Translations under genes and position numbers: made by a program
Part shown: positions 55,151 through 63,522 of the stretch, one piece after another
How positions within the stretch are numbered: the stretch's first letter is position 1
Layout of the letters: every line of letters starts with the position of its first letter
The notes under the pieces: generated by a model
What the model saw: only the letters and a program-made list of their open reading frames with translations
Database searches by the model: none
Told to the model about the DNA's origin: nothing
Source: Arthrobacter sp. cf158
GTDB lineage: Bacteria; Actinomycetota; Actinomycetes; Actinomycetales; Micrococcaceae
NCBI RefSeq assembly: GCF_900106835.1
Contig: NZ_FNNR01000007.1
Coordinates: 124,001-188,000, forward strand
Direction of reading: 5' to 3'
DNA: 64,000 nt

Positions 55151-56557
55151 CTAGCGGTGGGACGTGGTGACGGACTTGATGCGGGTGTAGTCCTCAAGTC
55201 CATAGACGGAGAGGTCCTTGCCCGTGCCTGAATGCTTGAACCCGCCGTGCGGGGCTTCGGCCGGGATCACCTGGTGGCAGTTGATCCAGACGGCCCCGAA
55301 GTCGAGCTCGTTGGATACGCGGGTCACCACGCCATGGTTCTCGGACCACACGCTGGAGGCCAGCGCGTACTTGGTGCCGTTGGCGAGTTCGATCGCTTCT
55401 TCCTCGGTGGCGAACGCCTGGACGGTCAGCACTGGGCCGAAGATCTCGTCGCACACCACCTCGTCTGTTTGGAACACGCCGTCGATCACGGTGGGTTCAA
55501 AGTGGAAGCCCGTTCCGGTGCGCTTGCCGCCGGACAGGACGCGGGCGTTGGCGGGCAGGCGGGACATGAAGCCCTCTACCCGCTCCAACTGCGCGGCACT
55601 GTTGAGCGGGCCAAGATCCGCATCGGATCCTCCAACCTTCAACGCGGAAGCAGCGTCAGCCAGGGCTGCTGCGAACTCCGTATGAATGTCCTGGTGCACC
55701 AGTACGCGGGTCACCGCTGTGCAGTCCTGCCCGGCGTTGAAGAAGGCGGCCAGGGCGATTTCGCTGGCAGTCCGCTGGATATCGACGTCGGCAAACACCA
55801 CAGCGGGCGCCTTGCCGCCAAGCTCCAAGTGCACGTCCTTCAGGGTCTTGGCCGCCGCAGACATGACCTGCGCACCGGCCCGGGTGGAGCCCGTAATGGA
55901 CACCATCTCCGGGATGTCGTGGTCCACCATCGCAGCGCCGGCTTCGCGGCCGCCGCACACGATGTTCACTACGCCGGCCGGGTAGACCTGCTGTGCGAGT
56001 TCGCCCAGGACCACAGTGGACCAGGGGGTGGTGTCGGCAGGTTTGAGGACCAGGGTGTTGCCAGCAGCGAGGGCCGGACCGATCTTCCAGATGGCCATCA
56101 TGAACGGGTAGTTCCACGGCGTAATCTGGGCCACCACGCCAATGGGCTCCCGCCGGATGGTGGACGAGAAACCCTCCACATACTCGGTCTGCGCCGTACC
56201 GGAAACCACCCGGCACGCCCCGGCGAAGAAGCGCAGTTGGTCCGCGCCGCGCAGGATTTCCAGCTCCTTGGTGAGGGCGGAAGGCTTGCCCGTGCAGGCA
56301 ACCTCGGCCTCGAGCAAACGGTCAACGTTCGCCTCAATGAGGTCCGCCAGCTGCAACAGCAGCGACTGACGCGTTCCCGGCGTCGTGCGCTTGAAACTCT
56401 TGAAAGCTGCGGCAGCGGCCTGGAAGGCGGAGTCGACGGCGGCCGCGTCGCTGTCCGGTGCGGTGCCGATCTGCTGGCCCGTGGCGGGGTCGAAGAACGG
56501 CAGGCTGGCCGTGGCGTCCACGGACTGGCCGTTGATGATGTTCTGAAGCTGAATCAC
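55151..56557 (-). CDS. Aldehyde dehydrogenase (gamma-aminobutyraldehyde dehydrogenase-like)
   Basis: The product has 468 residues. ITPWNYP, ITGSTRAG, LELGGKAP (catalytic Glu) and FNAGQDCTA (catalytic Cys) are all intact. The N-terminal FFDPATGQQIG and the overall pattern are closest to the PatD/YdcW group acting on 4-aminobutanal. It oxidises an aldehyde to the acid with NAD(P). It starts 12 nt after the ThDP-enzyme stop within the five-gene operon. Confidence 0.92.
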   Translation of the reverse strand: MIQLQNIINGQSVDATASLPFFDPATGQQIGTAPDSDAAAVDSAFQAAAAAFKSFKRTTPGTRQSLLLQLADLIEANVDRLLEAEVACTGKPSALTKELEILRGADQLRFFAGACRVVSGTAQTEYVEGFSSTIRREPIGVVAQITPWNYPFMMAIWKIGPALAAGNTLVLKPADTTPWSTVVLGELAQQVYPAGVVNIVCGGREAGAAMVDHDIPEMVSITGSTRAGAQVMSAAAKTLKDVHLELGGKAPAVVFADVDIQRTASEIALAAFFNAGQDCTAVTRVLVHQDIHTEFAAALADAASALKVGGSDADLGPLNSAAQLERVEGFMSRLPANARVLSGGKRTGTGFHFEPTVIDGVFQTDEVVCDEIFGPVLTVQAFATEEEAIELANGTKYALASSVWSENHGVVTRVSNELDFGAVWINCHQVIPAEAPHGGFKHSGTGKDLSVYGLEDYTRIKSVTTSHR

Positions 56558-56569
56558 AGGAGGCTCCGG

Positions 56570-58192
56570 TCAGTTTGTTGAAGTCTTGGGGGAACGCGTG
56601 GTGGGGTCCTGCGGCAGGTGCAGCAGGGCCGGGAGGCCGGAGTCCACTGCGCGGCGGAACGCGGCTGCGAAGTCTTCCGTGCGGTCCACCCGCTCGCCGT
56701 AGCCACCGTAGGAGCGGGCGAGGGCAGCGAAGTCCGGGTTGGTCATGTGCGTGCCGGACGGGCGGTCCGGGTAGTGCGCTTCCTGGTGCTCGCGGATGGT
56801 GGCAAAGATGCCGTTGTCCACCACCAGGATGATGAACGCAGCGCCGTAGCCCATGGCCGTGGCGATCTCCTGTCCGTTCATCATGAAGCAACCGTCGCCG
56901 GCCACGGAGATGACCTGACGGCCCGGGTAAGCGAGCGAGGCTGCCACGGCTGCCGGGATACCCATGCCCATGGCGCCGTTGCGCGGAGCGGCCAGGGAGT
57001 TGGCCGAGTTGTGGTCCAAGTACCGGGCGGGCCACAGGGCGTGGTTTCCGGCACCGAACGTGAGGACGGCGTCGTCGGCCATCTCCTTCTTGAGGACCTC
57101 CATGGCGACGCCCAAGTCGACGCCGATGCCGCCGTCGGGCTGGGGCGTGGAGAACGCGAGCTGATCGGCGCGGGCGCTGGCGAACCAGCCCTCCTGGCGG
57201 TTGACCGCCACGGAGGTGGCGGGGAGCGACACCGCGAAGGCCGTGACATCCGCGATGATGTGCTGGTCCACCCGGCCGAAGTGGCCCAGGAGATTGGCGT
57301 CCGCGTTGACCACTACGGTTTTTGCGTCGAGTCCGCGCTTGTAGCCGTCGGAGAGGACGTCGCCGCGGACGCAGCCAACAAAGACGATCAGATCGGCGTC
57401 GTCCAGGCGCTGGGCGTTCGCGTCGCTGCGGCCGTAGCCCAGGAAGCCGGCGTAGGCGTCGCTGCGGTGCGGGACGGCGTCGTAGGCGCGGAAGTCGGCA
57501 ACCACCGGGATGCTGTTACGGCTGGCCCAGGCGGCCAGCTGCTCGCCGGACTCCTGCGTCCAGCCTTCACCGCCGACGACGATGAGCGGCTTGCGTGCCT
57601 TCTCCAGTTTTTGGGTGAGGTCTGACAGGTCCGCGGGGGCTGGCTCAGGCCGGGCAACCTTGCGGGGTTCCACCGTGGCGTTCTCCACGACGTGCACCAA
57701 CACGTCTTCCGGGAGGCCGATCACCACGGGGCCGGGGCGTCCGCTGAGGGCTGTGAAGATGGCGTCGTCCACCACGCGGGCGGCGGAAGCGGCGTCGTCG
57801 AGGGTCACTACCTTCTTGGCGGTGCTGCCGAACCAGGCGGTGATATCAAATTCCTGGAAGGACTCGCGGCCCCGGTCGGCCACCGGAATCAGACCCACAA
57901 ACAGGATGAGCGGAGTAGCGTCCTGGTAAGCGGTGTGGATGGCGATGAAGGCGTTGGCAGCGCCCGGGCCACGAGTCACCATGGCGATACCGGGGAGCTC
58001 GGTCAGGCGACCTTCGGCGAGTGCCATGAACCCGGCACCGCCTTCCTGGCGGGCCACCACATTCTGGATGGGCGAGCCGTGCAGCCCGTCAAGGACGTCG
58101 AGGAAGCTCTCGCCGGGAACGGTGTACACACGCTTGATGCCTGCCCGTTCGAGTTGGCCAACAATCAAGTGACCTGCGGTAGTGGTGCTCAA
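56570..58192 (-). CDS. Thiamine-diphosphate-dependent enzyme (acetolactate-synthase-like)
   Basis: The product has 540 residues. Catalytic Glu lies in VPGESFLDVLDG, the central domain follows, and the ThDP/Mg motif is GDGCFMMNGQEI with VVDNG. It belongs to the decarboxylase/carboligase superfamily, not certainly acetolactate synthase; regulatory subunit genes are absent, and its operon is catabolic. The start is TTG 58192, which overlaps the transporter's TGA (TTGA) and has GAAGGA 8 nt upstream; no other start fits the family N-terminus (STTTAGHLIVGQL). It may cleave or decarboxylate a 2-keto-acid. Confidence 0.88.
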   Translation of the reverse strand: MSTTTAGHLIVGQLERAGIKRVYTVPGESFLDVLDGLHGSPIQNVVARQEGGAGFMALAEGRLTELPGIAMVTRGPGAANAFIAIHTAYQDATPLILFVGLIPVADRGRESFQEFDITAWFGSTAKKVVTLDDAASAARVVDDAIFTALSGRPGPVVIGLPEDVLVHVVENATVEPRKVARPEPAPADLSDLTQKLEKARKPLIVVGGEGWTQESGEQLAAWASRNSIPVVADFRAYDAVPHRSDAYAGFLGYGRSDANAQRLDDADLIVFVGCVRGDVLSDGYKRGLDAKTVVVNADANLLGHFGRVDQHIIADVTAFAVSLPATSVAVNRQEGWFASARADQLAFSTPQPDGGIGVDLGVAMEVLKKEMADDAVLTFGAGNHALWPARYLDHNSANSLAAPRNGAMGMGIPAAVAASLAYPGRQVISVAGDGCFMMNGQEIATAMGYGAAFIILVVDNGIFATIREHQEAHYPDRPSGTHMTNPDFAALARSYGGYGERVDRTEDFAAAFRRAVDSGLPALLHLPQDPTTRSPKTSTN

Positions 58193-59520
58193 TGCTTCAT
58201 TCCTTCTTCTTTGATGGAAAGGGCGGGGAGGAACAGACCGGACAGTGCGGTCAGTACGGACACAACCAGCAGGATGATGGCGCCCGGCCAGAAGGAGTTG
58301 TTGGCGGCCACCAGCGCGGTGGCGATCAGCGGCACGAAGCCGGAGATGACTCCTGCGGTGTTGGAGGTGATGGCGACGCCGGTGTACCGGACTTTCGTAG
58401 CGAACAGGGCAGTCAGCGCGGTGCCGGAAACGGCGTACGGGATGGAGAGAACGGCGACGCCGATCATCATGCCCAGGACAACCAGCACGGGGTTGCGGCT
58501 GTCGATGGCCAGGAAGACGGGGACCGCGATGATGGCCGAGGCTACGCCGCCCCACAGGATGACCTTGCTGGCGCCGAATTTCTCGCCCAGGCGTCCGGCC
58601 CAGATGAGGGCGCCGATCTCCAGCGCTGCAGCAAGCAGGGTGCCCAGGAGCAAGAGTTCAGAGGGCAGCTTGAGAACCTTGGTGCCGTAGAAGACCACAA
58701 AGCTGGTGATGAGGTAGAAGCCACCGATGCCGAGCAACGCCGAGCACATGCCCACCAGGATCTGGCGCCAGCTGTTCTTCAGGACGCCACGAATGGGAGC
58801 GTGTTCGGTCTCGCCGGACTCCATGAGGGCTTCAAATTCGGGTGATTCGCTGAGCCGGCTGCGGATCCACAATGAGATGGCAAGCAGCGGGATGGCGGCA
58901 ATGAACGGGATACGCCAGCCCCAGGCGTCAAAGTTGCTCTGGCCCACCAGGAACAGCATGCCGAAGAAGCCACCGGAGGACAGGATGGTGCCGATGGGGG
59001 AACCGATCTGCGGCAGGGCAGCGTAGCGTGCGCGCTTTTCCACGGGAGCATTCTCGACGGCGATAATCACCGCGCCGCTCCATTCACCGCCCACGGCCAG
59101 GCCCTGAACAATGCGAAGGGCCACCAGCAGGATGGGGGCTGCCAAGCCGATGGTCATGTAGTTCGGCAGAAGACCGATGAGGCCGGTGACAATGCCGATG
59201 CCCACGATGGTGACCATGAGGATCTTCTTGCGGCCAACCTTGTCTCCAAGGGCACCGAAGATGAAGCCACCGATCGGGCGGGCGACGAAGCCCACCGCCA
59301 GAGTGGCGAAGGATCCCATGGCAGCCACGAACGGGTCCTGGGAAACGAAGAACTGTGCGTTGAACACCAGCGCAGCGGCTGTGGTGAAAAGGAAGAAGTC
59401 GTACCATTCCAGCGCAGTGCCCACGAGGGCAGCCAGGGCCACCTTCTTGGTAACGCTTTCATCGACGACGCGTGCTGCCGTGGGACTGGCGTCCGTGGCT
59501 CCGCTGACGGTGCTTGCCAT
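58189..59520 (-). CDS. MHS-type major facilitator transporter, first gene of catabolic operon
   Basis: The product has 443 residues with twelve membrane helices. GTALEWYDFFLF in helix 1 and GALGDKVGRKKIL between helices 2 and 3 are metabolite:H+ symporter signatures; QGLAVGGEWSGAV is in helix 4. GGAG precedes the ATG. It heads the minus-strand operon and is divergent from the PucR-family regulator, so it probably imports the compound broken down by the downstream enzymes. Confidence 0.92.
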   Translation of the reverse strand: MASTVSGATDASPTAARVVDESVTKKVALAALVGTALEWYDFFLFTTAAALVFNAQFFVSQDPFVAAMGSFATLAVGFVARPIGGFIFGALGDKVGRKKILMVTIVGIGIVTGLIGLLPNYMTIGLAAPILLVALRIVQGLAVGGEWSGAVIIAVENAPVEKRARYAALPQIGSPIGTILSSGGFFGMLFLVGQSNFDAWGWRIPFIAAIPLLAISLWIRSRLSESPEFEALMESGETEHAPIRGVLKNSWRQILVGMCSALLGIGGFYLITSFVVFYGTKVLKLPSELLLLGTLLAAALEIGALIWAGRLGEKFGASKVILWGGVASAIIAVPVFLAIDSRNPVLVVLGMMIGVAVLSIPYAVSGTALTALFATKVRYTGVAITSNTAGVISGFVPLIATALVAANNSFWPGAIILLVVSVLTALSGLFLPALSIKEEGMKH

Positions 59521-59598
59521 AGTTGCTCCATGAGTGCGAACGGGACCGGACGTTGGGAGTGCCCGGGCAAATTTGTGTGACTCAATCCATAGTGCCAG

Positions 59599-59619
59599 TA
59601 GTTTTTCCCAAAAAAACTA
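59599..59619. promoter_or_regulatory. Palindrome between the MHS operon and the PucR-family gene
   Basis: TAGTTTTT and AAAAACTA are separated by 5 nt (CCCAA), a perfect 8-bp inverted repeat in the 136-bp divergent region. Candidate site for the adjacent regulator. Confidence 0.5.
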
Positions 59620-59644
59620 GCAATCCGTCACGGAATCATGGCGC

Positions 59645-59650
59645 TAGAAT
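59645..59650 (+). promoter_or_regulatory. Leaderless -10 box (TAGAAT) of the PucR-family gene
   Basis: TAGAAT is followed by 6 nt and then ATG 59657; no ribosome site is present. Confidence 0.6.
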
Positions 59651-59656
59651 GTGTGG

Positions 59657-60868
59657 ATGCACAATTCCGAGACATCCGGGCATTCTGTTCGTTGGGCCGA
59701 GTTGGTGGACGAGCTTGAGGGCAGGCTGGACACCCTGGCGCAGGCGTTCACCACCAGGGTCCGCGAAATCCCCGAATACGGCGAAAGCCAAGTGACGGTC
59801 CTGGAAATTCAGGAGACCGCACGGGAGACTTTCCGGCGGCTGATCAGCGGCCTCAGGAACGGCAAGACGGACAGCCGTGATGGCCTGCTGGACTTCGCTT
59901 CCGACCTCGGATCCAAGCGCGCCCGGGCCGGCATTCCACCAGAGTCCCTCACCTCTGCCGTGCGCCTGGACTTCAGCATCCTCTGGGCCGAATTGCTGGA
60001 GATCGCCCACACGGAGGATGCCGCGCTGCTGGCCACCCGGGTGGACCAGGTGTGGAGCGTGGTGGACGAGTTCGCCACCCGGACGCACACCAGCTACCTG
60101 ACAGAGCGCGTCAGGATGGCGCAGGAAGAATCCAGCATCCAACGGGAGTTCATCGCCCGCCTGTTCAACCAGAGCACCCCTTCGCAGGAAACCTCCGCCC
60201 AAGTGGCCTCGGCCTTGGGCATCAATCCGGAATCCCGCTTCGCCTTGGTAGCGGCCAGCGGCGAACCGGGCGCCCGACTTCGCGCCGCAACATCCCAGTT
60301 CGGATCGGGTCAGCACACCAGGCAACGCCTGTTCCTCCACGAGTCCGGCGGCAACACCTATGTCTTCTGGGCCCTGCCGACTGTTCGGACGCGAGGTCCT
60401 GAGCCCCTTGGCGAGACACGCGGCCCTGAAGGCGACAGCCAGCAGCTGCCTCCCGGCGTCGTCGATGTCCCGTGCGGCTACGTGCCCGAGGTCTTTGGAC
60501 TGCGGGCCCTCCCGGGGGCCGCCCGCACAGCCGAGAGCCTGGCCGCTCTGCTGCGGCCACGGGATTCCGGTCCACTGTCAGCTGATTCCGCGTGGGCGCG
60601 GCTGGCCCAGCAAAACCTGCAGGACGCCGGCCTGGACCTCGCCGCGGAGCTCGAAGAAGCCCTGGCCGAGTGCCGCGGCGGCGAGCGCGAACGCCTGCTG
60701 GAAACCGTTCGGAACTACCTGAACACCGGCAACGTCACTGTCACCTCCGAGCAACTCTTCTGTCACCGCAATACCATCCTCAACAGGCTCAACCGCTTCC
60801 AGGAGCTGACAGGAATCGACCTTGCAGTTCCCGCTAAGACGGCCCGCCTGGTGGTGGCATGGGCGTAG
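59657..60868 (+). CDS. PucR/CdaR-family transcriptional regulator
   Basis: The product has 403 residues. The N-terminal 150 residues are helical with no named sensor domain recognised; a GGDEF-like middle region (RFALVAASGE) is present; the C-terminal HTH_30 has LETVRNYLNTGNVTVTSEQL and HRNTILNRLNRFQELTGIDL, the classic PucR end. It sits between two operons transcribed away in both directions, each with a palindrome in its promoter region, so it likely controls both. PucR proteins often activate purine or other N-compound catabolism. Confidence 0.88.
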   Translation: MHNSETSGHSVRWAELVDELEGRLDTLAQAFTTRVREIPEYGESQVTVLEIQETARETFRRLISGLRNGKTDSRDGLLDFASDLGSKRARAGIPPESLTSAVRLDFSILWAELLEIAHTEDAALLATRVDQVWSVVDEFATRTHTSYLTERVRMAQEESSIQREFIARLFNQSTPSQETSAQVASALGINPESRFALVAASGEPGARLRAATSQFGSGQHTRQRLFLHESGGNTYVFWALPTVRTRGPEPLGETRGPEGDSQQLPPGVVDVPCGYVPEVFGLRALPGAARTAESLAALLRPRDSGPLSADSAWARLAQQNLQDAGLDLAAELEEALAECRGGERERLLETVRNYLNTGNVTVTSEQLFCHRNTILNRLNRFQELTGIDLAVPAKTARLVVAWA

Positions 60869-60944
60869 CACTTTCGCGGCCACGGCGGCGCCCGGTGTGA
60901 GTTTCCACATTCCTGGCCGCCTTTTGCTGGAATTAATGCCATTG

Positions 60945-60968
60945 ATGGTGTGATCGGGCACACACCAT
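60945..60968. promoter_or_regulatory. Palindrome upstream of the second MHS transporter
   Basis: ATGGTGTG and CACACCAT form a perfect 8-bp inverted repeat with an 8-nt spacer, 56 nt before ATG 61024. It differs in sequence from the repeat at 59599. Confidence 0.45.
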
Positions 60969-61023
60969 AGTTGTAGCTACCTTGCACCGGACATTCGTCC
61001 CCGCACCCCATCCGGAGAATCAG

Positions 61024-62406
61024 ATGGCCCACACGGTAGATACTTCCTCCGCATCACCATCCAGGCTGGACCTGGCAAAGATGCGCAAGATTGCCCTCGC
61101 CAGCGTTATTGGCACCACCGTCGAGTGGTACGACCTTTTCGTGTTCGGAACAGCGTCGGCCCTCGTCTTCAACAAGATCTTCTTCCCCAGCTTTGACCCG
61201 ATCGTCGGAACCATGCTGGCCTTCGGCACGTTCGCTTCCGCCTACATTGCCCGCATGGTGGGCGCCATCATCTTCGGCCACTTCGGTGACAGGCTGGGGC
61301 GCAAGTCCATGCTCCTGGTCTCCCTCCTGACCATGGGAGCGGCAACGTTCGCCATCGGTTTGCTTCCGGACTACAACAGCATCGGCATCATGGCGCCGCT
61401 CCTGCTGCTCTTCCTCCGCGTTATCCAGGGCCTGGCCCTCGGCGGCGAATGGGGTGGTGCCGTACTGATGACTGTTGAGCACGCCCCTCCGGCGCGTCGC
61501 GGTTTCTACGGTTCACTGGTGCAGGTTGGTGTTCCGGCCGGCACCCTGATCGCCAACGTCGCCTTCCTGATTGTGGCCTCCACCGTCAGCACTGAAGCCC
61601 TGTACTCCTGGGGCTGGCGCATCCCGTTCCTGGCATCGGTCCTCCTGGTCACTGTGGGCATCTACATCCGCCTGCACATCGAGGAAACCCCGTCCTTCCA
61701 GGCAGTGAAGAACGCCGGCGCCAAGGCCAAAATGCCTTTCGCCGCCTTGATGGCCAAGTACTGGAAGCAGGTTGTGCTGGGCGGCGTCGCCACCCTGTCC
61801 ACGGGCAGCACGTTCACCCTGCTGGTGGCCTCCGGTGTCTCCTACGGCAAGAAGGAACTGGGCCACTCCGAGAGCCTGATGCTCTGGGTGGTCCTGGCCT
61901 CCTGCATCCTGGGGCTGTTCCTCATCCCGTTCTTCGGGAAGCTCTCCGATAAGTTCGGCCGCAAACCCATCATCTTCGCCGGCGTGGCAGCCGAGGCCGC
62001 CCTCGCGTTCCCCATGTTCTGGCTCATGGACACCAAATCGGTGGCACTGCTGTTCGTCGCCTACCTGGCCATGATGACCGCGTTCTGCGCCAACTACGGC
62101 CCCATCGCAACCTTCCTGGCCGAGCTCTTCGGATCCAAGGTCCGCTACTCCGGCCTGTCCGTGGCTTACATGCTGTCCGGCCTCCTGGGCAGCGCCGCCA
62201 CCCCGTTCGTCACCACGTGGCTCCTGGGCATGACGGGCCAGAGCTCCTCGATTGCCTGGTACATCATGGCCGCAGCAGGACTGTCCCTGGTTGCACTCTT
62301 CCTGCTGACCGAAACCCGGTACGGCAACATCGACGCCGTGGATGAGGCACCCGCAGAAGCGGCCACCGGCGGTTCCGCCTCAACAGAAACCGCGGCAGCC
62401 AAGTGA
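61024..62406 (+). CDS. MHS-type major facilitator transporter
   Basis: The product has 460 residues with twelve membrane helices. GTTVEWYDLFVFG in helix 1, GHFGDRLGRKSML in the 2-3 loop and QGLALGGEWGGAV in helix 4 mark the metabolite:H+ symporter family. ATG 61024 has GGAGA upstream. Its TGA overlaps the GTG of the RidA gene (GTGA). It is a second importer in the same regulatory neighbourhood, about as divergent from the 58189 transporter as other family members, so not a recent duplicate. Confidence 0.92.
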   Translation: MAHTVDTSSASPSRLDLAKMRKIALASVIGTTVEWYDLFVFGTASALVFNKIFFPSFDPIVGTMLAFGTFASAYIARMVGAIIFGHFGDRLGRKSMLLVSLLTMGAATFAIGLLPDYNSIGIMAPLLLLFLRVIQGLALGGEWGGAVLMTVEHAPPARRGFYGSLVQVGVPAGTLIANVAFLIVASTVSTEALYSWGWRIPFLASVLLVTVGIYIRLHIEETPSFQAVKNAGAKAKMPFAALMAKYWKQVVLGGVATLSTGSTFTLLVASGVSYGKKELGHSESLMLWVVLASCILGLFLIPFFGKLSDKFGRKPIIFAGVAAEAALAFPMFWLMDTKSVALLFVAYLAMMTAFCANYGPIATFLAELFGSKVRYSGLSVAYMLSGLLGSAATPFVTTWLLGMTGQSSSIAWYIMAAAGLSLVALFLLTETRYGNIDAVDEAPAEAATGGSASTETAAAK

Positions 62407-62840
62407 GCCCAAGCACCATCGAGCGCCTGGCCGGCATCCCCGGCCAGGCGCCCGCCGTCGGGCCCTTTTCCCCGGCGGTCATTGCCAACGGTTTTGTGTT
62501 TACCTCCGGCCAGATCCCTGCAATCACGGGCCTGGATGACCAGCCGGACACCTTTGAAGGACAAGTCCGGCAAACCATCCAGAACCTCGCGGGCGTGTTG
62601 GAAGCCGCAGGGTCCAGCCTTGAACACGTGGTCAAGGTCAACACCTACCTGACCAGCCCAGACCAGCTGGAGGAGTACAACCGCGTGTATGTGGAGTACT
62701 TCGGCACCGCCAAACCGGCCCGGACCACCGTATGCGTGAGCCTGTGGGGCGTGTCCCTGGAAATTGAATGCGTGGCTGTCGTTGCACAGAATGTCCCTGC
62801 ACAGAAGGTCCCCGCACAGAAGCCGGAGGTAACCCCGTGA
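62403..62840 (+). CDS. RidA (YjgF/UK114) family enamine/imine deaminase
   Basis: The product has 145 residues. GPFSPAVIANGFVFTSGQIP at the start, VVKVNTYLTSPDQ and the conserved Arg in KPARTTVCV near residue 107 are the family motifs. The usual end would be near VAVVAQ; here it is extended by about 18 residues with a repeated VPAQK unit. GTG start overlaps the transporter stop; its own TGA overlaps the next GTG. RidA hydrolyses reactive 2-aminoacrylate-type intermediates or acts in nitrogen-compound pathways. Confidence 0.9.
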   Translation: MSPSTIERLAGIPGQAPAVGPFSPAVIANGFVFTSGQIPAITGLDDQPDTFEGQVRQTIQNLAGVLEAAGSSLEHVVKVNTYLTSPDQLEEYNRVYVEYFGTAKPARTTVCVSLWGVSLEIECVAVVAQNVPAQKVPAQKPEVTP

Positions 62841-63445
62841 GCCCAACACTCGTGCAGGACCTCACCGATGTCAGCTACCCCACCATCGGGCACTTCCTTG
62901 AGGACGGCTTCGTCTCCCCCGCCATCCAGTCGTTGCTGGACAACGTGAAGATCGCGGGACCCGCCGTGACCGTCCGGATCGCTGACCACGACGCCATTGC
63001 CATGAACCACGCGCTCCTGGCACTCCGTCCCGGCGATGTGCTGGTGGTGGACATGGGCGGCGACCACCGGCATGCGCCCGTGGGGGCCGTCACGGCAGCC
63101 GCGGCGCTCGCCCAAGGTGCTGCCGGCGTCGTGGTTGATGGCGTGGCTACGGACGTTCTGGAACTACGGCAGACCGGCTTGCCGGTGTTCGCCCGCGGAA
63201 CATCGTGCCTCACCACCAAACGGCTGTACGGGAGCGGCTCCGCCGTCAATGTCCCCGTGCATTGCGGGGGCGTCGAGGTCAACCCCGGAGACTTGGTCCT
63301 GGGCGACGACAACGGGCTGATCATCCTCTCCCCGGAAGCTGCGCGCGAGGTGCTGGGGAAAGCGCTCGCATCCGACGCGGCGGAGCCGGCAATCCTTGCC
63401 CGCATAGCATCCGGGGAGCCGCTCGAGTCCATTCTGGCCGTCTAA
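62837..63445 (+). CDS. RraA-like / HMG-CHA aldolase family protein
   Basis: The product has 202 residues. The alpha-beta barrel motif GDVLVVDMGGDHRHAPVG and GAAGVVVDGVATDVLEL match the RraA/4-hydroxy-4-methyl-2-oxoglutarate aldolase family. The usual VDGxxRD motif reads VDGVATD, so the conserved Arg before the metal-binding Asp is Thr. GTG 62837 overlaps the RidA stop. In a catabolic operon an aldolase or oxaloacetate-decarboxylase-type activity is more likely than RNase E inhibition, but the missing Arg makes activity uncertain. Confidence 0.82.
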   Translation: MSPTLVQDLTDVSYPTIGHFLEDGFVSPAIQSLLDNVKIAGPAVTVRIADHDAIAMNHALLALRPGDVLVVDMGGDHRHAPVGAVTAAAALAQGAAGVVVDGVATDVLELRQTGLPVFARGTSCLTTKRLYGSGSAVNVPVHCGGVEVNPGDLVLGDDNGLIILSPEAAREVLGKALASDAAEPAILARIASGEPLESILAV

Positions 63446-63510
63446 TACCGCCGAGAGCGTAACCACCCAGCCACCGGGACGCCTCCAAGGAAGTTCGGCT
63501 GGGGATGGGG

Positions 63511-63516
63511 TAGAAC
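63511..63516 (+). promoter_or_regulatory. Leaderless -10 box (TAGAAC) of the last gene
   Basis: TAGAAC is followed by 6 nt and then ATG 63523. Confidence 0.45.
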
Positions 63517-63522
63517 TTAACC

